A stretch of DNA of 64,000 nucleotides from Mesorhizobium tianshanense (GTDB lineage: Bacteria > Pseudomonadota > Alphaproteobacteria > Rhizobiales > Rhizobiaceae). The translations under genes and the position numbers were made by a program. Under the pieces are notes generated by a model that had not been told where the DNA came from, searched no databases, and worked only from the letters and a program-made list of their open reading frames with translations. The stretch is from NCBI RefSeq assembly GCF_007830515.1, contig NZ_VLKT01000018.1, forward strand, positions 1-64,000, given 5' to 3'. Shown here one piece after another: positions 17,285 through 25,809 of the stretch. Every line of letters starts with the position of its first letter. The stretch's first letter is position 1.

Positions 17285-18298
17285 TCAGGTCTCGCCGACC
17301 GGGCGGGTTGCGGCCATGAGAAAGCGCAGCGGCGGCACTGGTTGCCTCGAAGCAAAGCCGACGCGGCGAAACAGCGCATCCAGCTTGTCGGCGGCCACGC
17401 CGCGAACGATGGGGATAAAGTTGGATTGGCTGGCCAGGGCGTAGGCCGCAGCCGATGTCAGTCCCTGCTCGTTCTTCATGTCGAGGAAGTTCCGCAACCG
17501 ATACTTGTCGCGTACTTGCCGTTCGTGCCTTCTGAGCACGGCCTTCGAGCCTTCCGGCAGACTGTCGATCGCCAGCAGCGCCAAATCCGCGTCGGCCAGA
17601 CGCTTGAGATCCTGCGTCTTGTGCCGGCCGCTCAGCGAATCCGCCCGAACGATCGCGCCATAACCGCAGGACCTGATAACCTTGAACCGCGCCCCGCAGG
17701 CGACCCCGCGCGCATAGAGTTCATAATCTTCGCCCAGACGCAGGTTTTCGTCGTAGCGCAGCCCATGCCGGTCGAGAAAAGCGCGGCTGATCACCGGCTT
17801 GAGGAAGCCCAACTCACCTCTCTGCACACGGCGCCTGGATATGTTGCCTTCTATGAAACGCTCGAAATCGAGGAACTCCGGATCGGCCGAAAACCGCGGA
17901 GCGACGATTTTCGAGACATCGGTCACCGCATCGTCCCGGATCAACATGATGTTGTCGGCAGCGAAATCCCAATCGGCGCTGGCGAACAATTCACGAAATC
18001 TGCCCTCTAGAAAAAAATCGTCGGCGTCCAGAATGCTGATGAACGGCGATTTGGACCTGGCGATCGCGGCATTGCGGGCGAAGGAAGGGCCGCGATTGAC
18101 ATCGTGGCGGATGACGGAAAGCCTGCCGTTGCCGTCATCGCCCGCCTGTGCGACTTTCGCGGTGTCGTCGGTGGACGCGTCATCAACGACCACGACTTCC
18201 GCCACCTCCGGCTCGCGCAATGCCGATGCGATGGCGTTCGGGATTGTACGCGCCGCGTTGCGGGCAGCGATGATCACGCAGACCTGGGGTTCTGTCAT
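17285..18298 (-). CDS. exoU: ExoU-like glucosyltransferase (GT2)
   Basis: This 337-residue family 2 glycosyltransferase closely resembles Sinorhizobium ExoU, a glucosyltransferase acting late in repeat-unit assembly. Shared features are VCVIIAARNAARTI at the start, EPEVAEVVVVDDASTDD, the metal motif SILDADDFF near residue 95, GNISRR and LRLGEDYELYARG, and the C-terminal HERQVRDKYRLRNFLDMKN. The ATG at 18298 follows AGAGGCG. A TTG three bases before it is less likely. It stands apart from the other transferases, after a 280 bp gap, and the 530 bp upstream of it appear noncoding. Confidence 0.87.
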   Translation of the reverse strand: MTEPQVCVIIAARNAARTIPNAIASALREPEVAEVVVVDDASTDDTAKVAQAGDDGNGRLSVIRHDVNRGPSFARNAAIARSKSPFISILDADDFFLEGRFRELFASADWDFAADNIMLIRDDAVTDVSKIVAPRFSADPEFLDFERFIEGNISRRRVQRGELGFLKPVISRAFLDRHGLRYDENLRLGEDYELYARGVACGARFKVIRSCGYGAIVRADSLSGRHKTQDLKRLADADLALLAIDSLPEGSKAVLRRHERQVRDKYRLRNFLDMKNEQGLTSAAAYALASQSNFIPIVRGVAADKLDALFRRVGFASRQPVPPLRFLMAATRPVGET

Positions 18299-18828
18299 CA
18301 ATTCGCCTCTCGACTGCTCACGTAGCTCCGAATTTCCTCGCCCCGTTCAATGTTCGAAGCAGCTCTGTCTAGCTCATCGACTGCCCAGCTCGCCAATCGT
18401 CCAGCGTTCGAAAAAGCGTCAGTCGGCGCTTATGCTGCGAGTGCGAAGCAAAGCATCGCCAAAATCGCTCGCGCCGTCCAGTCTTTCCTTTCGGTGTCGT
18501 CATGGCGCAAATCGGCGGGCGGCAAATGCCAGCAGATAGACGCGCTGCTTCGCAAACCGTCCCTGCTCATTATGCATGAAGCCGTCTGCGCACTCGAATC
18601 GCTGATCGCCAAGGCGACCGACGGATTGCGGCGCGATGACGGCCCTGATCATCGCGCTGGCTGGCGGTGATCGCTCTCGCCGACTGGGCTGGTCACGATG
18701 AGAACGGCCGCCCCGTCAAGGTCGGCAAGTCTGGAGGCTGAACCAGAGGCTGAAGGAAATCGGAAAACGGTTGTTCAGAATGCCGTCATGGGCGAGCAGT
18801 CCGACAGGAATCCGGCCCCGACGCTAGG
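18299..18828. other. Intergenic region between exoX and exoU
   Basis: About 530 bp with no gene I can support. Short plus-strand and minus-strand frames exist, but none shows a domain, a good ribosome site or consistent codon use. It should contain the exoU promoter near its left edge and the exoX 3' end at its right edge. Confidence 0.4.
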
Positions 18829-19095
18829 TTAGCGAAGGCTTCTCCTGGCACTGAACTTCTCGCCATCTTCGGTCGAACCCAGCGTTCGCTCGACATCGCG
18901 AATCCTGTCAGCCGATGTCGGGGCGTTTCTGACAACCATGGCAAAAACCAGCAAAAAGTAGCCCAACTGGATGACAATGGCGCAGGCTATAACACGAAAA
19001 AGCGTCGTGCCGAGCGAAGCGCCGCCCAGAAAAGACCAGGCGACCACGATCGCCAGAGCGAAAATCATGCCGACAATGAATTTTGGTAGCGACAT
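18829..19095 (-). CDS. exoX: ExoX/SyrA-family exopolysaccharide production repressor
   Basis: This 88-residue inner-membrane protein matches the ExoX/SyrA small-protein family, whose members lower exopolysaccharide output post-translationally, apparently through ExoY. It starts MSLPKFIVGMIFALAIVVAW and has a second hydrophobic segment (LFRVIACAIVIQLGYFLLVF) before a charged cytosolic tail of about 30 residues. The ATG at 19095 begins the conserved motif. An in-frame extension to 19242 is poor and hydrophilic. It is divergent from exoY across a 600 bp AT-rich gap, the same neighbour relation seen in Sinorhizobium, where the exoX:exoY ratio sets production. Confidence 0.8.
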   Translation of the reverse strand: MSLPKFIVGMIFALAIVVAWSFLGGASLGTTLFRVIACAIVIQLGYFLLVFAMVVRNAPTSADRIRDVERTLGSTEDGEKFSARRSLR

Positions 19096-19697
19096 ACCCG
19101 ACAGCCCGTCAACCTGCTCGGGCAAAATCGATGATTGACCCACCCCGAGCCTCCCTTCGCCATGCGAGCTTGTTGAGGCCGCCCGCTTTTTTGGCCGGTT
19201 GCTTCCGGCCTTTCCACGCTGTCCATATTCTGACAGAAACAATTTGCAACTCTATTAGGACGTGCAATAGCCGGCAAGGCCAACCACAAATAATTTTGAC
19301 CGAGTTTGCGGGATTGACTCTGCCATGCTGCGATGCACACATCGGCATCACGACCAACCACCCGATATGGGCCTATTTCAGTAAGAGCTCTAATATTAAT
19401 TATTATTTTACTTTAATACCTCTCTATATTTTGCGAAACTACCTCACGATAATGCTCCAAACCACCGCACAAAGAGCGATTCGCCCAAAAGCAGCCTCAA
19501 AAAGGCACTAGATTTTTCAAATTTGCCTATAAACAGTCATAAACTTGCCATACAGGTCAAAATTTGTGCAGGTTCGGTTTATTATTTAGTCAATTCATGA
19601 CGTGATTATTTCAAGCGATCGAGAAATTGTGTGTTGCGATGCAGCATTTTTTTGATATCGTGCGGCAAACCATCCGTTCAACGTATGGAGTTTACGC
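19096..19697. promoter_or_regulatory. AT-rich exoX-exoY divergent regulatory region
   Basis: About 600 bp without a gene. From roughly 19370 to 19660 it is strikingly AT-rich for this genome, with runs such as TAATATTAATTATTATTTTA. It separates the repressor exoX from its target exoY and carries the TTGC palindrome at 19632. In rhizobia, AT-rich exo promoters are typical targets of the zinc-finger regulator MucR/Ros. That assignment here is inference. Confidence 0.5.
19632..19646. promoter_or_regulatory. TTGC-palindrome operator before exoY
   Basis: TGTTGCGATGCAGCA is the exact reverse complement of the 15-base core of the exoL site. It lies 52 bp before the exoY start codon, a position expected to overlap or adjoin the promoter. 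Confidence 0.55.
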
Positions 19698-20372
19698 ATG
19701 AGGGACGTAGCCAAGCCGGCTAATGCGGATTTTTCGCAGGCCGGCATTGATTTTCCACCGATCGGCGGCCTGCTCAAACGCAGCTTCGACATCGCCGGTT
19801 CACTGATTGGCCTGGTTGCTCTCAGTCCGCTGTTTGTGATGGTCGCGCTGCTGGTTAAGTTTTCCGACGGCGGGCCGATTTTCTACGGTCACAGCCGGAT
19901 CGGTCGGGGAGGACGGATTTTCCCGTGCCTCAAGTTTCGCACCATGGTTCAGGACGGCGAAAGGGTGCTGGCCGCATATCTTGCCGCCAACCCGGACGCC
20001 AACGCCGAATGGATAGCGACCCGCAAGCTCAAGAACGATCCACGCGTCACGCGCGTCGGAGCCGTGCTGAGGAAGCTCAGCCTCGATGAACTGCCGCAGA
20101 TCATAAACATCCTTCAGGGCGACATGAGCCTTGTCGGTCCTCGTCCCGTGGTGCGCGACGAACTCGAGATTTACGGCAGTTCGGCCGTGTATTACCTGAA
20201 ATCGCGCCCCGGCCTGACCGGGCTTTGGCAGGTCAGCGGCCGCAACGACGTTTCCTACGACAGCCGCGTTGCATTCGATCGCCACTATGTCGAGAACTGG
20301 TCGCTCTTTGAAGATATTCGTATTATCATCAAAACTGTGCCTGCCGTCTGGATGTCGCGGGGCTGCTACTGA
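19698..20372 (+). CDS. exoY: ExoY-like undecaprenyl-phosphate sugar-1-phosphate transferase
   Basis: This 224-residue inner-membrane enzyme primes repeat-unit synthesis by placing the first sugar phosphate, galactose in succinoglycan, on undecaprenyl phosphate. It has one N-terminal hydrophobic helix (residues 30-55). The bacterial sugar-transferase core follows: [10 protein letters not shown], then [27 protein letters not shown] and [14 protein letters not shown]. The short form without the extra N-terminal helices matches ExoY rather than WbaP. It begins a plus-strand unit with exoF, 142 bp downstream. Upstream are the AT-rich region and the exoX repressor. Confidence 0.92.
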   Translation: MRDVAKPANADFSQAGIDFPPIGGLLKRSFDIAGSLIGLVALSPLFVMVALLVKFSDGGPIFYGHSRIGRGGRIFPCLKFRTMVQDGERVLAAYLAANPDANAEWIATRKLKNDPRVTRVGAVLRKLSLDELPQIINILQGDMSLVGPRPVVRDELEIYGSSAVYYLKSRPGLTGLWQVSGRNDVSYDSRVAFDRHYVENWSLFEDIRIIIKTVPAVWMSRGCY

Positions 20373-20514
20373 CCGGCGGGGAGCCCTGTGTCGAGGAGTG
20401 GCTGTCCAAGCATTCTGCGGCAAGCTTCATCGGGTGGGGTCAAGCGGAACGGAAAACGTCGAGTTGAAAACAGACATCTTCGAAATATCCTGCGCCGGCA
20501 TTGTTGGCAATCGC

Positions 20515-21741
20515 ATGCGGCGGATGCGGGTTATGACGACCTGCCTTGCGCTGGCATTCGCCGTTCCCCAACTCGCCGCCGCCGACGAGTACCGTCTTGG
20601 ATCGCAGGACAAGCTGACCATCCGGGTGGCCGAATGGCAGACCGTTGAAGGCACGTTCCGCGACTGGACGGCCGTCAACGGAGAATACACAGTCGGCCCG
20701 GCCGGAACATTGTCCGTGCCGTTCGTCGGCGAAATGCCGGCATCCGGCAAGACCACGTCCGAGGTCGCGGCGGCGATCGCCCAGGCGCTCCAGCGCAAGC
20801 TCGCTCTGGCGGACCGGCCGGAGGCCTCCGTCGAAATGGCGCAGTACAGGCCGTTCTACATTTCCGGGGAGGTCCAGACCCCCGGCCAGTATCCTTACGT
20901 GCCCGAGCTGACCGTCCTGAGGGCGATGAGCATCGCCGGCGGTGTCCGGCGGAGCCCCGAAGGACAGCGGTACGACCGCGACATGATCAATGCCAAGGGC
21001 GATTTTGACGTTCTCCAAGACCAACGGGTCCGACTGATCGTCAGGCGCGCGCGCATCGAAGCGGAGATAGCGGACAAGCCGGCATTCGACGTGCCGAAGG
21101 AGGTGGCCGACGATCCGAAGCTGGAGAGCATCGTTGCCGACGAAATGGCGATCCTGACGGCCGATCAACAGAAGCTCAAACTGCGCCTTCAGGCGCTCGA
21201 CGATTTGAAGAAGCTGCTGCAGAGCGAGATCGATTCGCTGCAGAAAAAGATGGTCAACCAGCAACGGCAGGTCGACCTTGCAAAGGAACAGCTCAGCGGC
21301 ATCGGTTCGCTGGCGCAGAAAGGCCTTGTCGTCAACACGCGGGTTCTGAATTCGCAACAAACGATCGCCGACCTGGAAGGCAAGATTCTAGATTACGACA
21401 CGGCCATCCTCACCGCCAAGCAGGCGATCAGCAAGGCCACCCAGGACGCCATCGATCTGGAAAACACCCAGAATGCGAGCCTTGCCGCCGACCGACAACA
21501 GGTAGAATCCGATCTCAGTGCAACGATGCTCAAGATGAACATGCAAACGGGCCTGATGGCTGAAGTCGTGTCGGCGAATCCCGCGTCGCGCCGCTATCGC
21601 GACGGCGAAGAGCCAATAATGTCGTTCAGCCTGGTTCGGGTGGTCGACGGCAAGACCAGCGAAATCAGCGCCAGCGAGGACACGCCCGTGCTGCCCGGAG
21701 ACGTGATCAAGGTCAAGCTGGCGCCCGTGGCCGTCCAATAG
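20515..21741 (+). CDS. exoF: ExoF-like periplasmic/outer-membrane polysaccharide export protein
   Basis: This protein of about 408 residues has a hydrophobic signal (MTTCLALAFAVPQLAAA) and then the polysaccharide export domain: DEYRLGSQDKLTIRVAEW and GPAGTLSVPFVGE. A SLBB-like segment (YRPFYISGEVQTPGQYPYVPELTVLRAM) follows. A long coiled coil spans about residues 180-340, as in ExoF, which works with ExoY and ExoQ in succinoglycan synthesis and export. The C-terminus ends PGDVIKVKLAP, another export-family element. Three in-frame ATGs (20515, 20524, 20533) lie close together and none has a clear ribosome site. I list the first. Confidence 0.87.
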   Translation: MRRMRVMTTCLALAFAVPQLAAADEYRLGSQDKLTIRVAEWQTVEGTFRDWTAVNGEYTVGPAGTLSVPFVGEMPASGKTTSEVAAAIAQALQRKLALADRPEASVEMAQYRPFYISGEVQTPGQYPYVPELTVLRAMSIAGGVRRSPEGQRYDRDMINAKGDFDVLQDQRVRLIVRRARIEAEIADKPAFDVPKEVADDPKLESIVADEMAILTADQQKLKLRLQALDDLKKLLQSEIDSLQKKMVNQQRQVDLAKEQLSGIGSLAQKGLVVNTRVLNSQQTIADLEGKILDYDTAILTAKQAISKATQDAIDLENTQNASLAADRQQVESDLSATMLKMNMQTGLMAEVVSANPASRRYRDGEEPIMSFSLVRVVDGKTSEISASEDTPVLPGDVIKVKLAPVAVQ

Positions 21742-22318
21742 GGTTTTCGACCAGCTGCGTCGACAAAGGGCCGTAGCCGGCACCACCGACGATACCAGCG
21801 ATCAGCTCATCGCCGTGCCGCTCGACCAGTTCGACATCCGGACCATGTCGATGCGCCTCCTGTTGTCGACCTAGTGCCTGGCACGGTATGCCAGGCCGGC
21901 AGACATAGTCAGGAAAGGGCATTCCCGTCGCGCTGGCCTGGAACTGCTCCGCCGTTGACAAGTCGCCCGCTTCGCCTACACTCGAAAGTTGGGGGACACT
22001 GGGAGCATACGGTCGCATTCGAAAACGCGAACCGGTGGTCGGGGGGCGTATCCTATCCCGTCCGCACCACTGGAAAGCGCAACTGTCCGCTCGGAAGATT
22101 GCGGCGGTGGCGTTGCTGGGCCATTCTGGCCGATCCCGACCACGCCGAACAGATCGACTGAATCGGCGAAGAGTTCGACCGGACGAGTTCGCCTTGAACT
22201 CGCCAACACTGTGCTCGCCGACCGACAAGCCAGCCTACCGCCAACTCGGGACGTGAGTAATTACAGCGCAAGCAGAAGTTGTGCTTTAGTTGCAGCTAAA
22301 TCCGGAGAGGACCTTGTC
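21742..22318. other. Intergenic region between exoF and the methyltransferase
   Basis: About 577 bp with no supported gene. Open frames on both strands lack domains and ribosome sites. The last 20 bp carry the GGAGAGG ribosome site of the methyltransferase gene. I see no transposon ends or strong hairpins. Confidence 0.4.
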
Positions 22319-23077
22319 ATGCACGGTGAAAGGGACGAAATCGTCAATCGAGAAAGAGAATTTCACAATCTCAGATTTAGTCAGGAGGAGGATCCAAGAG
22401 AAAGTCTGGACAAGTGGTATCGAACAATCCGTCACGGTGCCAAACGTCAAGACGAGGAAATAAAACGCCTTTCGAAAAATGCAGACGTGCTCGAGTACGG
22501 TTGCTCCGATGGCGGGTGGTCCCTGCATTCCCTGCACCTGCCCGATCTTTGCCGATCGCTGACGGGGATCGATATTTCGGAAGTAGCAGTAAACAAGGCG
22601 AATGAACGGGCGAGAACGCTTGGAAACATGAACGCCACATTCCTGGCGATGAATGCGGAAGCCATGTCCTTCGAGGACAACAAGTTCGACCTGGTGTATG
22701 GACGCGGGATCATCCATCACCTGGACCTGGATCGGTGCTTTTCCGAGGTGGTCCGTGTCTTGAAGCCGAACGGCGTGGCGTCCTTCTACGAGCCGATGGG
22801 ACACAATCCTCTCCTGAATGCCTACAGAAGGCGGACACCTCTCATCCGCACCGCTGACGAACATCCATTGTTAGTTTCGGACTTCGCGTTGGCTCGCCGC
22901 TATTTCCGCGATGTCCAGGTGGAATATTTCGGCCTGTGCTCCGTAGGAAGCGCGCTGATGCCGCGAAGCATCTCGGAGACCGTCTACACAATTGGCAAAG
23001 CTGTCGATTCAGTCGTTCTGACGCTGCCGTTTGTGAAGCGGTTCGCATGGTATGCGCTCCTGACCCTTAGGGCCTGA
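22319..23077 (+). CDS. Class I SAM-dependent methyltransferase
   Basis: This 252-residue cytoplasmic methyltransferase has motif I as VLEYGCSDGGWSLHSL near residue 60. GIDISEVAVNKANERA binds the SAM ribose. FDLVYGRGIIHHLDL and the post-motif VLKPNGVASFYEPMGHNPLLN follow. The C-terminal 60 residues are partly hydrophobic. A GGAGAGG site precedes the ATG at 22319. Sitting between exoF and exoQ, it may methylate a sugar of the polymer or its precursor, but the acceptor is unknown. Its third position and codon choice (for example AAA and AAT) look less GC-biased than its neighbours, a mild hint of separate origin. Confidence 0.78.
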   Translation: MHGERDEIVNREREFHNLRFSQEEDPRESLDKWYRTIRHGAKRQDEEIKRLSKNADVLEYGCSDGGWSLHSLHLPDLCRSLTGIDISEVAVNKANERARTLGNMNATFLAMNAEAMSFEDNKFDLVYGRGIIHHLDLDRCFSEVVRVLKPNGVASFYEPMGHNPLLNAYRRRTPLIRTADEHPLLVSDFALARRYFRDVQVEYFGLCSVGSALMPRSISETVYTIGKAVDSVVLTLPFVKRFAWYALLTLRA

Positions 23078-23336
23078 TCAACAGGCGGCGGAGCAACTGC
23101 CTCTCGCCACCGCTTCAGAAGTTGCCCGCGAGACAATCGTTCGGCCTTAGTGCTGGCGGGGCGGCGTCTTCGTTTGGGCGTAGAAGATCATAGACCGCCT
23201 TGGCGTCGAAGTCGGGGGATCATGGCGTATTGGGGTTGGACCCTTGGGTCACCCAAGGTGCCCCACCAAGCCTGATTGCAGGAAATCATGCCCGAATAGT
23301 TCGCGAAGCTGCCCCAAGATCACAGTCATTTTTTGC

Positions 23337-24602
23337 TTAGCCCCTTGCGGCTTTCGCTTCCTCGAAATCGCTGACCGCGGTCCATCGGGGACGGGCGACA
23401 GGCACCTTCGCCAGCTTGAAGTAGCTGTAATACAGGAGGAAGGAGCCCATGATGTAGGGGTTGAAGGTATCGATCTCGACGAAGGACCGGATGAACAGAA
23501 GCACCATCACGCCGGCGAGAATCACGGACTCGGCTTGCCACGTCCTGAACACCAATGCCGATATGTGGCCCCAGAGCGTGCGCAGGATGATTAGCGAAAT
23601 CAGCGTCGCCCCGACATAGCCAAGCTCGACGAGGGCTTCTATGTAGGTGTTGTGGAAGTGGAAGCCGGCTCGGGTCGTGATGTAGAATTCGTTCCAAAGC
23701 CGCTCCGCCTCGGCGAAACCCTGTACCCAATAGGCCGCGTAGCCAACGCCGAGGATCGGCGCTTGCTGTGCCGCATTCCAGCCCTGATCCCAGAGATAGG
23801 TCCGTCCGGTGAGCGTGGAATCCTTTCCGAAAGCGCCAAGGACAAAATCCAGAAGTCCCGCGAAGGCAACCACGGTGACCACGACCAGCCCGCCCGCGCC
23901 GACCAGGAAAATCACCCGTCGATAGCGGAGCGAAAGCTTCTTGGTCATGGCAAGCAGAGCCACCAGAGCGAGAACCGCCGGTATCGAAGCCGTCGAGGTG
24001 GCGGAATGCGCACTGAACAGCATATAGGCCGACAGAACGACGGCCGGCGCCGTCAGGAAAAGGCTTATCCGGCCGCGTCTGAGAAAGGCCAGGAAGACAA
24101 TGCAAAAATAGATCCCGAGCGATGCGACAAAGCCAATCTGGTTTTTGGAGCTGAATGCGCCGACGAAATTGTACGTCCCGTCGAGAATATCATAGGAATA
24201 AGCCCCGACCTTGAGCGAATAGAGCAGGACGAGAAAAATCCCGACCAGTGAGCCGATCGTCAACGTCCGGACACTGACGGTGCGCGCTGCAATGTAGGCG
24301 CAGGCAATATGAGAGCAGTATTGGATCGCCGTCCTCAACGTGATGCCGGGAGCATCCGACCAGAACACCGAGAGGCAGATGTAGATTGCAAACGCCAACG
24401 GGAGCCACGCACTGGAGGCATGCCGCAACAGCCGTCGGTAGTCCACCAGGATGAGGGGAAGCCAGACCGCATAATAGGCCAGGATCAGGATTTGGCCGAA
24501 AACGGAGGAGTAGGAGAACGCCCAGATGGAAATGGCAACGGCGAATGCGCCGTAGACCGTGTTCTTCTCCGGGTCGACCAACAGAGATTTCGGAATCTTC
24601 AT
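23337..24602 (-). CDS. exoQ: ExoQ-like polymerase (Wzy/O-antigen ligase family)
   Basis: This 421-residue inner-membrane protein has about 10-11 hydrophobic helices. It carries the O-antigen ligase/polymerase signature: a large periplasmic loop with LGVGYAAYWVQGF and HFHNTYIEALVELGYVGA, preceded by STLTGRTYLWDQGW. It should polymerise flipped repeat units, as ExoQ does. The ATG at 24602 starts the conserved part; a TTG at 24656 is in frame but unsupported. It lies on the opposite strand from exoY and exoF, unlike Sinorhizobium, and has a TTGC palindrome 69 bp before the start. Confidence 0.87.
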   Translation of the reverse strand: MKIPKSLLVDPEKNTVYGAFAVAISIWAFSYSSVFGQILILAYYAVWLPLILVDYRRLLRHASSAWLPLAFAIYICLSVFWSDAPGITLRTAIQYCSHIACAYIAARTVSVRTLTIGSLVGIFLVLLYSLKVGAYSYDILDGTYNFVGAFSSKNQIGFVASLGIYFCIVFLAFLRRGRISLFLTAPAVVLSAYMLFSAHSATSTASIPAVLALVALLAMTKKLSLRYRRVIFLVGAGGLVVVTVVAFAGLLDFVLGAFGKDSTLTGRTYLWDQGWNAAQQAPILGVGYAAYWVQGFAEAERLWNEFYITTRAGFHFHNTYIEALVELGYVGATLISLIILRTLWGHISALVFRTWQAESVILAGVMVLLFIRSFVEIDTFNPYIMGSFLLYYSYFKLAKVPVARPRWTAVSDFEEAKAARG

Positions 24603-25056
24603 CTCGGTAGCGGAATCCCGTCCATCCAGTTCAATGCCGATTCGCCGCCGCGCCAACTGCGGACGCTCTCATTGTGCAGTGCAATATAACCCATCCCCCG
24701 CAGCCTGTCACCCAAATGAGGCAAAAACACCTGTGCGGACGCCTTGAGGAGGGCGGTAAAAGGACCACGACAAGGCGGTGCCGCTATAACCAACGACCCC
24801 TCGCCATCCTATGGCCGGAACTCTCGCCGAGGGAGCGGGAACTCGTCCTGCTCCTCCTCGCCGGCCATCTGACCGCGACCATCGCCGGGAGAAAGTGTTG
24901 CCAGAAGACTAGGGCCTCTCAGCGGCCTGCTCCTGGCCCACCATGAACCTGTTCGGAGGTTCCAATCCTGGCTTGAACTTGTCTGCCGTTGACTTCACAT
25001 TCGCCGCCGACGGTGCCGCCCAGCGCCCGTCGGGGGTGGCAACAAGGGAAAACCAT
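24603..25056. other. Divergent intergenic region exoQ / SDR with possible LuxR vestige
   Basis: About 450 bp. The left part holds the exoQ promoter side and the TTGC palindrome. Near 24815-24880 the plus strand reads ELSPRERELVLLLLAGHLTATIA in an open frame, which resembles the start of a LuxR-type helix-turn-helix. It soon ends without a full domain, so it is at most a remnant. The right end carries the SDR ribosome site. Confidence 0.35.
24671..24686. promoter_or_regulatory. TTGC-palindrome operator before exoQ
   Basis: ATTGTGCAGTGCAATA, whose complement reads TATTGCACTGCACAAT, is a close relative of the site before the flippase gene and lies 69 bp upstream of exoQ. It is a nearly perfect palindrome in itself. 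Confidence 0.45.
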
Positions 25057-25809
25057 ATGCCGATGAGTTTTGCGGGACGGTTTGCAGGACGGTCGGCTGT
25101 GATCACCGGTGGCGCCTCGGGCATCGGCCTGGCCGTCGCGCGAAGGATCGTCGAAGAAGGCGGGCGCGTTTGCGTCTGGGATCGCGATCCCGCCCAGATC
25201 GAACAGGTCAAGGCTGTCATTGCCGGCCTGCACGGCGTGACCGTCGATGTCGCTGATGCGGCAGCGGTCGAGCATGCCGCTCTCAGTACGATCGACGCGT
25301 TTGGCGCGGTCGATATCCTGGTCACCAGCGCGGCCATCACCGGACCGAACATGACGACCTGGGACTATTCGGTGGAGGATTGGCGCCGGGTCATCGAGAT
25401 CAACATCAACGGCGTCTTCTACTGCAACAAGGCGCTGGTTCCGCACATGATCGAGCGCAACTACGGCAGGATCGTCAACATCGCCTCGATTGCCGGCAAG
25501 GAGGGAAATCCCAACGCGTCGGCCTACAGCACCTCCAAGGCGGCGGTGATCGGCATGACAAAGTCGCTGGGCAAGGAACTGGCCAAGACCAAGGTGACGG
25601 TCAACTGCGTCACGCCGGCAGCCGTGCGCACCGCGATCTTCCAGCAGATGAGCCAGGAGCACATCGATTTCATGCTGTCGAAAATTCCGATGGCGCGGTT
25701 TGGCGAGGTCGAGGAGGTGGCGGCGCTGATCTCATGGATCGCTTCCGAGGAATGCTCCTTCACGACGGCCGCCGTCTTCGACGTTTCCGGCGGCCGGGCG
25801 ACCTATTGA
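25057..25809 (+). CDS. Short-chain dehydrogenase/reductase
   Basis: This 250-residue classical SDR has the nucleotide site SAVITGGASGIGLAVARRI. Its catalytic residues are intact: Asn in EININGVFYCN, Ser in IVNIASIAGKEGN, and Tyr and Lys in SAYSTSKAAVIGM. It could reduce a keto sugar or another small carbonyl compound with NAD(P)H in the cytosol. The substrate cannot be assigned. The ATG at 25057 follows AAGGG. A longer frame to 24943 has no family match. Its stop codon overlaps the TTG start proposed for the next gene, so the pair is likely coupled. Confidence 0.82.
   Translation: MPMSFAGRFAGRSAVITGGASGIGLAVARRIVEEGGRVCVWDRDPAQIEQVKAVIAGLHGVTVDVADAAAVEHAALSTIDAFGAVDILVTSAAITGPNMTTWDYSVEDWRRVIEININGVFYCNKALVPHMIERNYGRIVNIASIAGKEGNPNASAYSTSKAAVIGMTKSLGKELAKTKVTVNCVTPAAVRTAIFQQMSQEHIDFMLSKIPMARFGEVEEVAALISWIASEECSFTTAAVFDVSGGRATY

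Noticed and set aside
25380..25805. N-terminal extension of the GH144-like protein into the SDR gene
   Set aside because: It is a shadow of the SDR frame with no family similarity; the hydrolase likeness begins after 25806.
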